Under the pieces are notes generated by a model. The model was not told where the DNA came from. It made no database searches and was given only the letters and a program-made list of their open reading frames with translations. From positions 177,101-232,575 of the forward strand of contig VHZZ01000225.1 in the NCBI GenBank assembly GCA_009801015.1: a stretch of DNA of 55,475 bases. Reading direction: 5' to 3'. Origin of the DNA: Silene noctiflora (Eukaryota > Streptophyta > Magnoliopsida > Caryophyllales > Caryophyllaceae). The position numbers were made by a program, and so were the translations under genes. Positions 11,601 to 24,430 of the stretch are shown in pieces (the stretch's first letter is position 1; the number at the start of each line of letters is the position of its first letter).

Positions 11601-14600
11601 AAAAAAAATCTCACAAAATTTGGGGAGCAACGGATGACATTTGAGGCCTTCGGTTGACGATAAATAAGTGTGGAACAAAAATCGGATAATCGTTGAAATT
11701 TGTTTAATACTTTTTATTTGATGCTGAAATTGAATAAGGTAACTCTTGAAACTACCCTCGACATTTGTATAATACTTGTTAGTTTATGCTGAAATTGAAT
11801 AGATTAACTCTTGAAGCTACCGTGGACACTTGGTATAAAAATCAGGATAAATAGAAACCTGTCCGGTACTGTCTCCAGAAGGCCTCAAAATGGAATATAT
11901 AATACACGGTTTTCGAAATATTAGGATTTCGGAACAAAAAGGCTCGTAAATGACACGGACGGTTTCTAAGGTCAGACAAAACAAGTCTCGAACGAAAATC
12001 GGATAATCGTTGAAATTTGTTTAATAATTGTTGTTTGATGCTGAAATTAAATAGGGTAACTCTTGAATTTACCCTCGACACTTGGTAGATAAATAAGCAT
12101 AAATAGATACATGACACTGTACAGCCTCCCGAACGGCTCAAAACGGAGTGTATAAATACACGATTTTCCGGATTTCAGGGTCCCGGAACAAAAATGTCAG
12201 TAAATGACACGGACGGTTTTTAAGGTTAGACAAAGTAACCTCACAAATTTTGCGAAGCAAGGATAACATTTGAGGCCCTCGGTTGGTACTAAACTAGTCT
12301 CACTCGAAAATCGGATAATCGTTGAAATTTGTTTAATAATTGTTATTTGGTGATGAAATTAAATAGGGTAACTCATGATTCTACCCTCGACACTTGGTAG
12401 ATAAATCAGCTTAAATAGATACATGACCCGGTACAGCCTCCCGAACGGCTCAAAACGTAGTGTATAATATACGGTTTTCCGGATTTAAGGGTCCCGGAAC
12501 AAAAATGTTCGAAAATGACACGAACGGTTTCTAAGGCCAGAAAAATCAACCTAACAAAATTTGGGGAGCAACGGATGACATTTAAGGCCGTCGGTAGACG
12601 GTAAAACATGCTCGGACGAAAATCGGATAATTGTTGAAATTTGTTTAATACTTGTTATTTGATACTGGATTTGATTAGGGTAACTCCTAAAGATACCGTG
12701 GACACTTGGTATAAAAATGAGGATAAATATATACACACGACCGGTACAGCCTCTCGAACGGCTCAAAATAGAGTGTATAGTAATTGGTTTTCGGGATTTT
12801 AGGGCCTCGGAACAAAAATATTTGTAAATAACATAGATGGTTTCTAAGGTCGGACAAAACAATCTCATAAAATTTGGGGAGCAACGGATGACATTTGAGG
12901 CCTTCGGTTGACGATAAATAAGTGTGGAACAAAAATCGGAAAATCGTTTAAATTTGTTTAATACTTTTTATTTGATGCTGAAATTGAATAGGGTAACTCT
13001 GGAAGCTACCCTAGACACTTGGTAGATAACTCAGCATAAATAGATACATGACCCGGTAAAGCCTCTCGAACGGCTCAAATCGGAGTGTATAATACACAGT
13101 TTTCCGTATTTCAGGGTCCCGGAACAAAAATGTCCGAAAATAACACATGCGGTTTCTAAGGTCAGACGAAGCAACCTCACAAATTTTGCGGAGCAACGGA
13201 TAACATTTGAGGCCCTCGGTTGGTGATAAACCAGTCTCGGTCGAAAATCGAATAACCGTTGAAATTTGTATAATACTTGTTAGTTGATGCTAAAATTGAA
13301 TAGGTTAACTCTTGAAGCTACCGTGGACACTTGGTATAAAAATCAGGATAAATAGAAACATGTCCGGTACTGCCTCCCGAAGCCCTCAAAATGGAATATA
13401 TAATACACGGTTTTCGAATTATTAGGGTCCCGGAACAAAAAGGTTCGTAAATGACACGGACGGTTTCTAAGGTCAGACAAAACAACCTCATAAAATTAGG
13501 AGTGCAACTAATGACATTTATGGCCGTCGGTTAACGATAAACCAGTCTCGAACGAAAATCGGATAATCGTTGAAATTTGTTTAGTAATTGTTATTTGATG
13601 CTGAAATTAAATAGGGTAACTCTTGAATCTACCCTCGACACTTGGTAGATAAATAAGGATAAATAGATACATTACACTGTACAGCCTCCCGAACGGCTCA
13701 AAACGGAGTGTATAATACACGATTTTCCGGATTTCAGGGTCCCGGAACAAAAATGTCAGTAAATGACACAGACGGTTTCTAAGGTCAGACAAAGTAACCT
13801 CACAAATTTTGCGGAGCAAGGATAACATTTGAGGCCCTCGGTTGGTACTAAACTAGTCTCACTCGAAAATCGGATAATCATTGAAATTTGTTTAATTATT
13901 GTTATTTGGTGATGAAATTAAATAGGGTAACTCATGATTCTACCCTCGACACTTGGTAGATAAATCAGCATAAATAGATACATGACCCGGTACAACCTCC
14001 TGAACGGCTCAAAACGGAGTGCATAATATACGGTTTTCCGGATTTAAGGGTTCCGGAACAAAAATGTCCGTAAATGACACGAACGGTTTCTAAGGCCAGA
14101 CAAAGCAACCTAACAAAATTTGGGGAGCAACGGATGACATTTAAGGCCGTCGGTAGACGGTAAAACAGGCTCGGACGAAAATCGGATAATCGTTGAAATT
14201 TGTTTAATACTTGTTATTTGATACTGTATTTGATTAGGGTAACTCCTAAAGATACCGTGGACACTTGGTATAAAAATGAGGATAAATATATACACACGAT
14301 CGGTACAACCTCTCGAACGGCTCAAAATAGAGTGTTAGTACATGGTTTTCGGGATTTTAGGGTCTCGGAACAAAAATATCCGTAAATTTGGGGAGCAACG
14401 GATGACATTTGAGGCCTTCGATTGACGATAAATAAGTGTGGAACAAAAATCAGAAAATCGTTTAAATTTGTTTAATATTTTTTATTTGATGCTGAAATTG
14501 AATAGAGTAACTCTGGAAGCTACCCTAGACACTTGGTAGATAACTCAGCATAAATAGATACATGACCCGGTAAAGCCTCCCGAACGGCTCAAATCGGAGT

Positions 14601-15990
14601 GTATAATATACAGTTTTCCGTATTTCAGGATCCTCGAACAAAAATGTCCGTAAATAACACATACGGTTTCTAAGGTCAGACAAAGAAACCTCACAAATTT
14701 TGCGGAGCAACGGATAATATTTGAGGGTCTCGGAACAAAAATGTCCGTAAATGACATGGATGGTTTCTAAATTCTAAGGTCAGAAAAAAAATCTCACAAA
14801 ATTTGGGGAGCAACGGATGACATTTGAGGCCTTCGGTTGACGATAAATAAGCGTGGAACAAAAATCGAATAATCGTTGAAATTTGTTTAATACTTTTTAT
14901 TTGATGCTGAAATTGAATAAGGTAACTCTTGAAACTACCCTCGACATTTTTATAATACTTGTTAGTTGATGCTAAAATTGAATAGGTTAACTCTTGAAGC
15001 TACCGTGGACACTTGGTATAAAAATCAGGATAAATAGAAACTAGGCCGGTACAGCCTCCCGAACGGCTCAAAATAGAGTATATAATAAATGGTTTTCGGG
15101 ATTTTAGGTTCTCGGAACAAAAATGTACGTAAATGACACGAATGGTTTCTAAGGTCAGAGAGAGCAACCTCATAAAATTGGGCGAGCAACTGATGACATT
15201 TATGGTCGTCGGTTGATGATAAACTAGTCTCGGTCGAAAATCGGACAATCCTTGAATTTTGTTTAATTCTTTTTATTTGATGCTGGATTGAATACGGTAA
15301 ATCTTGAATCTACCGTGGACACTTGGTAGATAAATCAGCATAAATAGATACATGACCCGGTACAGTCTCCCGAATGGCTCAAAACGGAGTGTATAATACA
15401 TGGTTTTCCGGATTTCAGGGTCTCGTAACAAAATTGTCCGTAAATGACACAGACGGTTTCTAAGGTCAGACAAAGAAACCTCACAAATTTTGCGGAGCAA
15501 CGAATAACATTTGAGGCCCTCAGTTGGTGATAAACCAGTCTCGGTCGAAATTCGGATAATTGTTGAAATTTGTTTAATACTTGTTATTTGATGCTGAAAT
15601 TGAATAGGGTAACTCTTGAAGCTACCCAGGACACTTGGTAGATAAATCAGCATAAATAGATACATGGCCCGGTACAGCCTCCCGAACGGCTCAAAACAGA
15701 GTGTATAATACACGGTATTCCGAAATTTCAGTGTCACGGAACAAAAATGTACGTAAATGACACGGACGGTTTCTATGGTCAGACAAAGCAACCTCAAAAA
15801 TTTGGGGAGCAACGGATGACACTTAAGGCCGTCGGTTGACGGTAAACCAGGCTCGGACGAAAATCGGATAATCGTTAAAATTTGTTTAATACTTGTTATT
15901 TAATACTGAAATTGATTAGGGTAACTCCTGAAGCTACCGTGCGTGGATACTTGGTATAAAAATGAGGATAAATATACACACGACCGGTAT
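8657..15990 (+). repeat. Satellite family A, block 3
   Basis: This is the longest uninterrupted part of family A. Additional monomer types appear: one with GGTAGATAAATCAGCATAAATAG and CCGGATTTCAGGG, and one with GATTAGGG, AAATGAGGATAAATATACAC and GTGTATAGTACAT. Several monomers carry internal deletions, for example near 9398 (about 120 bp lost), 11,750 and 14,938 (most of a monomer lost), and 14,386. The shared deletions mark duplicated segments. No genes are supported. Confidence 0.97.
11541..15240 (+). repeat. Nested segmental duplications within family A
   Basis: Positions 12,001-12,900 and 13,561-14,460 are nearly identical at an offset of about 1,560 bp, sharing rare variants such as TTGGTGATGAAATTAAATAGG and GACGGTAAAACA. 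A second relation joins 11,541-11,780 to 14,726-14,960 (offset about 3,185), including the unusual TTTCTAAATTCTAAGG and the truncated CCCTCGACATTT mini-monomer. The phrase GTTAGTT(T/G)ATGCT begins units at 11,777, 13,279 and 14,961. The pattern is a 5-monomer unit of about 1.5-1.7 kb present three times, the last one partial here. Confidence 0.8.
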
Positions 15991-16269
15991 TAGGGCTGAG
16001 CAAAACCGTATACCCGATACGGTTTTGAAAACCGTATCGGGTACCCGGTTTTTTGAACACCTAAATTTTGATTCCGGATACGATACGGTTTAAACCGGGT
16101 ATACGTTTTTCGGGTACCCGGTTAAACCGTATATAAAAACCGTATATACGGATACGGTTTTCCTGATTTTTCATTAATTTGCGATTTAAAAAAAAAAAAA
16201 AAGCAAACACAACAATCTTCATATATCCCCGAACGATAAAAAAAAAAAGCAAACACAACAATCTTCATA
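15991..16269 (+). mobile_element. Truncated hAT-like element with palindromic end
   Basis: A non-satellite insertion begins TAGGGCTGAGCAAAACCG, the terminal form typical of hAT transposons. It is followed by dense inverted motifs around ACCGTATCGGGTACCCGG and GGTTTAAACCGGGTATACG, a usual subterminal layout. The right part ends in two A-rich copies of AGCAAACACAACAATCTTC (16,202 and 16,248), 46 bp apart. No transposase or matching right terminus is visible, so this is a fragment or a non-autonomous copy. It broke a family A monomer after CACGACCGG. Confidence 0.65.
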
Positions 16270-16440
16270 ATCGTTGAAATTTGTTTTATACTTTTTATTT
16301 GATGTTGAAGTTGAATAAGGTAACTCTTGCAAATACATGACCCGGTACAGCCTGCCAAACGGCTCAAAACGGACTGTATAATACACGATTTCCGGAATTT
16401 CAGGGTCACAAAACAAAAATGTCCGTAAATGACACGGACG
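16270..16440 (+). repeat. Last partial family A monomer
   Basis: Short remnant of family A between the hAT-like insert and the start of family B. It reads from ATCGTTGAAATTTG through an internally deleted monomer to GACACGGACGGT at about 16,441. Confidence 0.85.
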
Positions 16441-19400
16441 GTATAATACACGGTTTTCAGGATTTTAGGGTCCTAGAACAAAAATGTCGCTAAATCATAA
16501 TGGCGATTCCTCGGGTTAGATAAACAAGCTACAAATATTTTGAGAAATCAACACAGTACATATTAGTGTGTCAATATGCGATATATTAGATTCGGACGAA
16601 AATCGGGTACTCCTTAGAAATAGAAACATGTTTGTTAATTAGGGGTTGAAATCAAATACGGTAACTCATAAACCGACCACGGGTACGTGGGAGAAAAAAT
16701 GAGAGAAAAAGTAACATAAATCGGTAGGACCACCCGAATGGTTCAAATTGAAGTGTATATACGGTTTCGGAAGTTTAAGATCCCGGAACAAAAAAGTCCT
16801 AAAATCAAACGGACGATTCCTTAGGTCCGATAAAGCAACGATACAAATTTTGAAAAGCAACAGAAGACAATTAATGGTGTCGGTACCCGATAAATAGATG
16901 AATTCTTGTTAATAATTAGGAGTGAAATCTAATTAGATAACTCATGAAGCGACCGCAAGTACGTGGAAGAAAAAAATTGGAGAAAAAGTAACATAAAATG
17001 GCACGAGCTCTAGAATGGCTCAAATTGAAGATTTTAGGGTCCCAGAACAAAAAAATACGAGAATCATACGGACGCTTTCTAAGGTCAGATAAAGTAGCTA
17101 CACAAATTTTGATAAACAATAGTGGATATATGAGGATGCCGGTAAGCGATAAACAAGTCTCGGACGAATCTTGGGTATTACTTGAAAGTTGAAAATAAAT
17201 GAATACTTATTATTTAGGGCAGAAAATCGAATACGGTAAATCATATAACGACCTCGGACATGTGGTAAAAAAACTGGAAGGAAAAGAAATATGACTCGGT
17301 ACGACCTCTCAAACGACCCAAATTTAAGTGTATTAATACACAATTTTCAGGATTTTAGGGTCCTAGAACAAAAATGTCGCTAAATCATAATGGCGATTCC
17401 TCGGGTTAGATAAAGAAGCTAAAAATATTTAGAGAAATCAACACAATACATATTAGTGTGCCAGTATGCGATAAATTAGATTCGGACGAAAATCGGGTAC
17501 TCCTTAGAAATAGACACATATTTGTGAATTAGGGGCTGAAATCTAGTACGGTACCTCATAAAGCGACCACTGGTACGTGGGAGAAAAAATGAGAGAAAAA
17601 GTAACATAAATTGGTAGGACCACCCGAATGGTTCAAATTGAAGTGTATATACAGTTTCGGAATTTTAAGATCCCAGAACAAAAAAGTCCTAAAATCATAC
17701 GTACGGTTCCTTAGGTCAGATAAAGCAGCTACACAAATTTTTAAAAGCAACGGAAGACAATTAATGGTGCTGGTACCAGAAAAATAGACGAATACTTGTT
17801 AATTAGGAATGAAATCTAATAAGATAATTCATGAAGCAACTCATGAAGCGATCACAGTTACGTGGAAGTAAAAAATGGGAGAAAAGGTAACATAAAACGG
17901 TACGAGCTCTAGAATGGCTCAAATTGAAGTGTATAATACACGGTTTAAGGATTTTAGGGTCCCGAAACAAAAAACTCTGAAAATCATACGGACGCTTGCT
18001 TAAGTCAGATAAAGCAGCTACACAAATTTTGATAAACAATAGTGGATATTTGAGGATGCCGGTAAGCGATAAACAAGTCACGAACGAATATTGGGTATTA
18101 CTTGAAAATAAATGAATACTTATTATTTAAGCAGAAAAAAACGAATACGGTAAGTCATATAACGACCCGAGACACATGGCAGAAAAATTGGAAGGAAAAG
18201 AAACATGACTGGGAACGACCTCTTAAACGGCCCAAATTTTAGGGTATAATACACGGTTTTCAAGATTTTAGGGTCCCGGAACAAAAATGTCGCTAAATCA
18301 TAATGGCGATTCCTCAGGTTAGATAAAGAAGTTACAAATATTTTGAGAAATCAACACAGTACATTTTAGTGTGCCAGTATGCGATAAATTAGATTCGAAC
18401 GAAAATCGGGTACTCCATAGAAATAGAAACATATTTGTTACTTAGGGTCTGAAATCTAATACGGTAACTTCTGAAACAACCACGGGTACGTGGGAGAAAA
18501 AATGGGAGAAAAAGTAACATGAATCGGTAGGACCACCCGAATGGTCCAAATTGAAGTGTATATACGGTTTCGTGATTTTAAGATCCCAGAACGGAAAAGT
18601 CCTAAAATCATACGGACGGTTCCTTGGGTCAGATAAAAGAGTCACACAAATTTTGATAAGCAACGGAAGACAATTAAGGTTGACGGTACGCGATAAACGA
18701 GTCTCGGGCGAAAATCGGGTACTCTTAAAAAGTAGATAAACACTTATTATTTAGAGCTGAAATCGAATACGGTAATTCATGTAGCAACCCTAGACACGTG
18801 GAAGAAACACTGGAAGGAAAAGAAACATAACCTGGTACGACCTCTCATACGGCTCAAACCTAAGTGTTTAATACACGATTTTCAGGATTTAAAGGTCCCA
18901 GAAGAAAAATGTCGCTAAATCATACGGACGGTTCCTCAAGTCTGATAAAGAAGCCACAATTTTTTTGAGAAGAAACAATGTACATTTTCGTTTATCGGTA
19001 TGCGATAAATTAGTCTTGAACGAAAATCGGGTACTCCTTATAAATAGATGAATACTTGTTAATTAGGAGTGAAATCTAATAAGATAACTATTGAAGCGAT
19101 CATGGGTACGTGTAAGAAAAAAATGGGAGAAAAAGTAACATAAAACAGTACAAGCTCTAGAATGGCTCAAATTGAAGTGTATAATACACGGTTTAAGGAT
19201 TTTATATAGGGTCCCGAAACAAAAAATTCTGAAAATTATACGGACGCTTTCTCAGGTAAGATAAAGCAGGTAAACAAATTTTGATAAACAATAGAGGATA
19301 TTTGAGGGTCCCAATAAGCGATAAACAAGTCTCGGACGAATATTGGGTATTACTTTAAAATAGATGAATACTTATTATTTAGGATAGAAAATCAAATACG

Positions 19401-22400
19401 GTAACTCATATAACGACCGCGGACACGTTGCAGAAAAACTGGAAGAAAAAAAAACATGACTCGGTACGACCTCCTAAACGGCCCAAATTTAAGTGTATAA
19501 TACACGGTTTTCAGGATTTTAGGGTCCCGGAACAAAAATGTCGCTAAATCATAATGACGATTCCTCGGGTTAGATAAGGAAGCTACAAATATTTTGAGAA
19601 TCAACACAGTACATATTAGTGTGCCAGTATGCGATAAATTAGACTCAGACGAAAATCGGGTACTCCTTAAAAATAGAAACATATTTGTTAATTAAGGGCT
19701 GAAATCTAATACGGTAACTCATAAAGCGACCACGGGTACGTGGGAGAAAAAATGAGAGAAAAAGTAACAGAAATCGGTAGGACTATCCGAATGGTTCAAG
19801 TTGAAGTGTATATACGGTTTCGGGATTTTAATATTCCGGAACGAAAAAAGTCCTAAAATCATACAGACGGTTCCTTAGGTCAGATAAAGCAGCCAAACAA
19901 ATTTTGAGAAGCAACAGATGACTTTTGTGGGTTTTGGTAAGCGATAAACGAGTCTCGGATGAAAATTAGGTATTACTTAAAAATAAATGAATACTTGTTA
20001 TTTAGGGCTGAAAATCGAATACGGTAACTCAAGAATCGACCCAAGATAGGTGGTAGATTAACTGGGGGAAAAAGAAACATGACTCGGTTCGAGCTCCCAA
20101 ACGGCTTAAATTTAAATATATAATGCATAGTTTTCGAGATTTCAGGGTCCTTAACAAAAATGTCTGTAAATCATACAGACAGTTTCCTCGGGTCAGATAA
20201 AGCATCCACACAAATTTTGAGAAGTAAAAAAGAGGACATTTTTTTGTCGTTATACGATAAACTAGTTTAAGACAAAAATCACATTCTACTAAAAAATAGA
20301 TAAATACTTGTTAGCTAAAACTGAAATCGAATACGATAACTTAGAAACGAACCAATACGTGGGAGAAAAACTGGAAAAAAAAAGAAACATTACCCGGTAC
20401 GACCTACTAAACGACTCAAATTTATGTGTATATACACGATGTCGTTAAATCATATGGACAGCTTCTCGGGTCAGATAAAAAAGCAACGAAAATTTTGAGA
20501 AACAATAGAGGAAATTTGAGTGTACCGGTGTGCGATAAATTAGTCTGGGATGAAAATCGGGTATTACATACAAATAAATAAATACTTGTTATTTAGGGCT
20601 AAAATCATCACACGGACGATTTCTCGGGTCAGATAAAGGAGTCATACAAATTTTATGAAGCAACACAACACATTTAAGGATGTTGTTATGCGATAAACCA
20701 AATTAGGTCAAACTCCGATATAACTGAAAAATATATGAATACTTGTTATTTAAGGTTAAAAATCGAATACAATAACTAATGAAGTGACTCCGGACACATG
20801 AGAGAGAAAGTGGGTGAAAAAGAAATACAATTCGATACGACCTCCCGAATGTCTCAAATTAAAGATACACGGTTTTCATGATTTCAGGGTTCCGGAACAA
20901 AAATGTCTTTAAATCAGACGGACGGTTCCTCAGGCCAGATAAAGCAGTCATTCAAATTTTGAGAAAACAACAGAGGACATTTTAGGTTGACGGTACGCGA
21001 TAAACGACTGTTGGACAAAAATCGGTTACTCCTTAAAAATAATTGAATACTTTTTATTTAGGGCTGAAATCGAATACGATAACTTATTAAGCGACCCAAG
21101 ACACGTGGTAGAATAACTGAGGAAAAAAAACACTTGACTCGGTACGACCTCCCAAGCGGCTTAAATTTAAGTTTATATAATACACAGTTTTCGGGATTTT
21201 AATGTCCGAAACAAAAATTTATGTAAATCATACTTCATACGGACGGTTCCTCGAGTTGGATAAAGTAGCCACACAAATTTTGAGAAGCAAAAGAGAACAT
21301 TTGAGTGTGTCGTAATGCGATAAAGTTGTTGTAGACAAAAACCCGGTACTCTTTAAAAATAGATGAATACTTGTTAATTAGGGTTGAAATATAATATGGT
21401 AACTTATGATGCGAACACGGGTACACAATAGAAAACATGGGAGAAAAAATAATATAAAACGGTACGACCTGCCGAATGGCTCAAATTGAAGTGTATAATA
21501 CACGGTTTTTGAATTTTAGGGTCCCGAAACAAAGAAGTCCGTAAATCATATAGCCAGTTACTCAGGTCAGATAAAGTAGTCACACAAATTTTGAGAAACA
21601 ATATAGGACATTTGAGGGTGTCGGTAAGCGATAAACGAGTCTTGGACGAAAATCGGTATTGCTTACAAATAAATGAATACTTGTTATTTAAGGGTGAAAA
21701 TCGAATACGGTAACTTATAAAGCGACCCAAGACATGTTATAGAATAACCTGGACAAAAAGAAACATGACTTTTCTCCCAAACGGCTTAAATTTAAGTGTA
21801 TAATATATGGTTTTTTGAATTTTAGGTTCCTCGAGAAATATAAAGTAGCCACACAAATTTTGAGAAGCAACAAAAGACATTTGAGCGTGCGGTTATGCGA
21901 TAAACTAGACTAAGACGAAAATCAGGCACTCCTTAAAAATATATAAATACTTGTTATTTAGGTCTAAAATCAAATACGCTAACTCATTATGCGACCTGAG
22001 TAATTTGGTTTAGAAAATAGGGGAAAATGTAACATAAACAGTACGACATCCTAAATGACTCAAATTAAAGTGTATATTACACGGTTTTCAGGATTTTTGG
22101 GTTCCGAAACATATGTCTTTAAATTTTACGGACGCTTTCTCGGATCAGATAAAGCAGCCAGACGAATTTTGAGAAGCAACAAAAGACATTTGAGAGTGCC
22201 GATACGCTATTAGCGAATGTCGACGAAAATCGGGTATTACGGTATTACCTAAAACTTAGATAGACACTTATTATTTAGGGCTGTAATCGAATATGGTAAC
22301 TCAGGTAACGATCCATACACGTGGCATAAAAACAGGAAGAAAAAGAAACATGACCCGGTTAGACCTCTCAATCGGCTCAAATTTAAGTGTATAATACACG

Positions 22401-24110
22401 GTTTTAAGGATTTTAGTGTCCCGGAACAAATTTTTAACTAAATCATGCCGACAGTTTGAGAAGCAACAAAGATATTTGAGTGTGCTCGTATGTTATAAAT
22501 TAGTCGCAGATGAAAATTGGGTACTGCTTAAAAATAGATGAATAGTTGTTAATTAGGGCTGAAATCTAATATGTTAACTCATGAAGTGACCACGGGTATG
22601 TGGTAGAAAAAATGGGAGAAAAAGTAACATAAAGCGGCACGACCTCCCGAATGTCTCAAATTGAAGTATATAGTACACGGTTTCTGAATTTTAGGGTCCC
22701 GGAACAAATAAGTCCGTAAATCATACTGTCAATTCCTTAGGTCGGATAAAGCAACCACACAAATTTTAAGAACCAATATAAGACATTTGAGGGTGTCGGT
22801 AAGGGATACATGAGTCTCGGACGAAAAGCAAATATTCCTTACAAATAAAATAATACTTGTTATTTAGGGCTAAAAATTGAATGGTAATTCATGAAAGGAC
22901 TCAAGACACGTGGTAGAATAACATGGAGAAAACAAATGACTCGGTACGGCCTCCCAAACGGCTTAAATTTAAGTGTATAATACACGGTTATTGAAATTTA
23001 AATATCAAAGAACAAAAATGCCTGTAAATTATACGGACGGTTCCTCGAGTCAGATAAAGTAGGCACACAAATTTTAATAAGCAATAGAGGAGATTTGAGC
23101 GTGCCGTTATGCGATAAACGAGTCTTGGACGAAAATCGGGTGCTCCTTAAATGTAGATAAACACTTATTATTTAGGGCTGAAATAAGGTAACTCATGTAG
23201 CAACCCCAGACACGTGGCAGGAAAACTGGAAGGAAAAGAAATATGACCCGGTATGACCTTCCAAACGACTCAAATTTAAATGTATAATACACGGTTTTCA
23301 GGATTTTAGGATCCCAAACAAAAATATCCGTAAATCATATGGACGCTTCCTCGGGTAAGATAAAGAAGTCACAGAAATTTTGAGAAGTAACGGAAGACAT
23401 TTGAGTGTGTCGGTATGCGATAAGTTAGTCTCAGACGAAAATTGGGTACTTCTTAAAAATATATTAATACTTGTTTATTAGGGCGTAAATCTAATACGAT
23501 AACTCTTGAAGCGACCACGAGTACGTGGTATAAGAAATGGGGGAAGAAGTAACATAAAACGGTATGACCTCCTGAATGGTTAAAATTGAAGTGTATAATA
23601 CACAGTTTCAGAATTTTAGGGTTTCGGAGCGAAAAAGTCCGTAAATCATATGGACGGTTCCTCGAGTCGGATAAAGAATCCTCACAAATTTTGAGAAGCG
23701 ATAGAGGACATTTGAGAGTGTCAGTTGGCGATAAACGATTCTCGGACGAAAATCGGGTACAACTTAAAAATAAATGGATACTTGATATTTACGGCTGAAG
23801 ATCGAATATGGTAAATTGGTAACTCATGAAGCGACCCAATACATGTGGTAGAATAACTGGGTGAAAAAGAAACAGGGTTCGATACGGTCTCCCAAATGGT
23901 TTAATTTTAAGTGTATAATAACACTATTTCGGTATTTCAGGGTTCCGGAACAAAATTGTCTGTAAATCATACAGACGGTTCATCGGGTCAGATAAAGCAG
24001 CCACACAAATTTTGAAAAGCAATAGAGGACATTTGAGCGTGATTTTATGCGATAAACTAGATTCACACGAAAATCGGGTATTCCTTCAAAATAGATAAAT
24101 ACTTAATAGT
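16441..24110 (+). repeat. Satellite family B
   Basis: Head-to-tail array, same orientation as family A, period about 295-305 bp. It is homologous to A, with the same order of GTGTATAATACACGG, TTTTAGGGTCCCGGAAC, CATACGGACGGTTCCTC and ACGAAAATCGGGTACTCC. It is diverged in the ACCACGGGTACGTGGGAG and AAAAAGTAACATAAA segments. A trimeric unit of about 0.9 kb is visible: GTCGCTAAATCATAATGGCG at 16,486, 17,376 and 18,289, then a variant copy at 19,540. Monomers become more divergent to the right and fade out near 24,110. No gene is supported. Confidence 0.95.
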
Positions 24111-24430
24111 TGATGAAAGTCTGATATTCGGTAGGTACACATTTGGGTGAGATGAATAGATAAATAGACAAACTAGCCTCACACGAAAATCTGTTATTCT
24201 ATTGATTTGATTTTTGATAGTTGATTAAAGTTTTTAAATACTAAGCTACACATTTGGGTGAGATAAATTCAAAGAGTTTTTGAATAATTTCTAGGGTTTA
24301 CAAATAATTTGGATATTTTAAGGAATTACTTTTGTTTTTTTGAAACTGAAAGAAGTGAACTTCAACTAAATTTGCACAAATATGTAGTGATTTTGTATAA
24401 GTGCCACGTTGGAAGTCAAAAGTCAAAATG
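24111..24430. other. Degenerate edge of the array
   Basis: AT-rich stretch with scraps of satellite (CTAGCCTCACACGAAAATCTG near 24,173). A phrase CTACACATTTGGGTGAGAT occurs twice in slightly different form, near 24,136 and 24,245. No gene, RNA or clear element is visible. It looks like decayed repeat at the array boundary. Confidence 0.5.

Noticed and set aside
347..16451. Many minus-strand reading frames of 60-185 codons across the satellite
   Set aside because: They are the same monomer read in shifting frames; start and end vary at random with point changes, and no known domain appears. They are not annotated as genes.
1..24110. Regularly repeated units, as in a CRISPR array
   Set aside because: Units are contiguous monomers of about 300 bp with no unique spacers, in a plant nuclear genome.
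1..24110. A true telomere array
   Set aside because: TTTAGGG occurs singly within monomers; no run of consecutive telomere repeats was seen.
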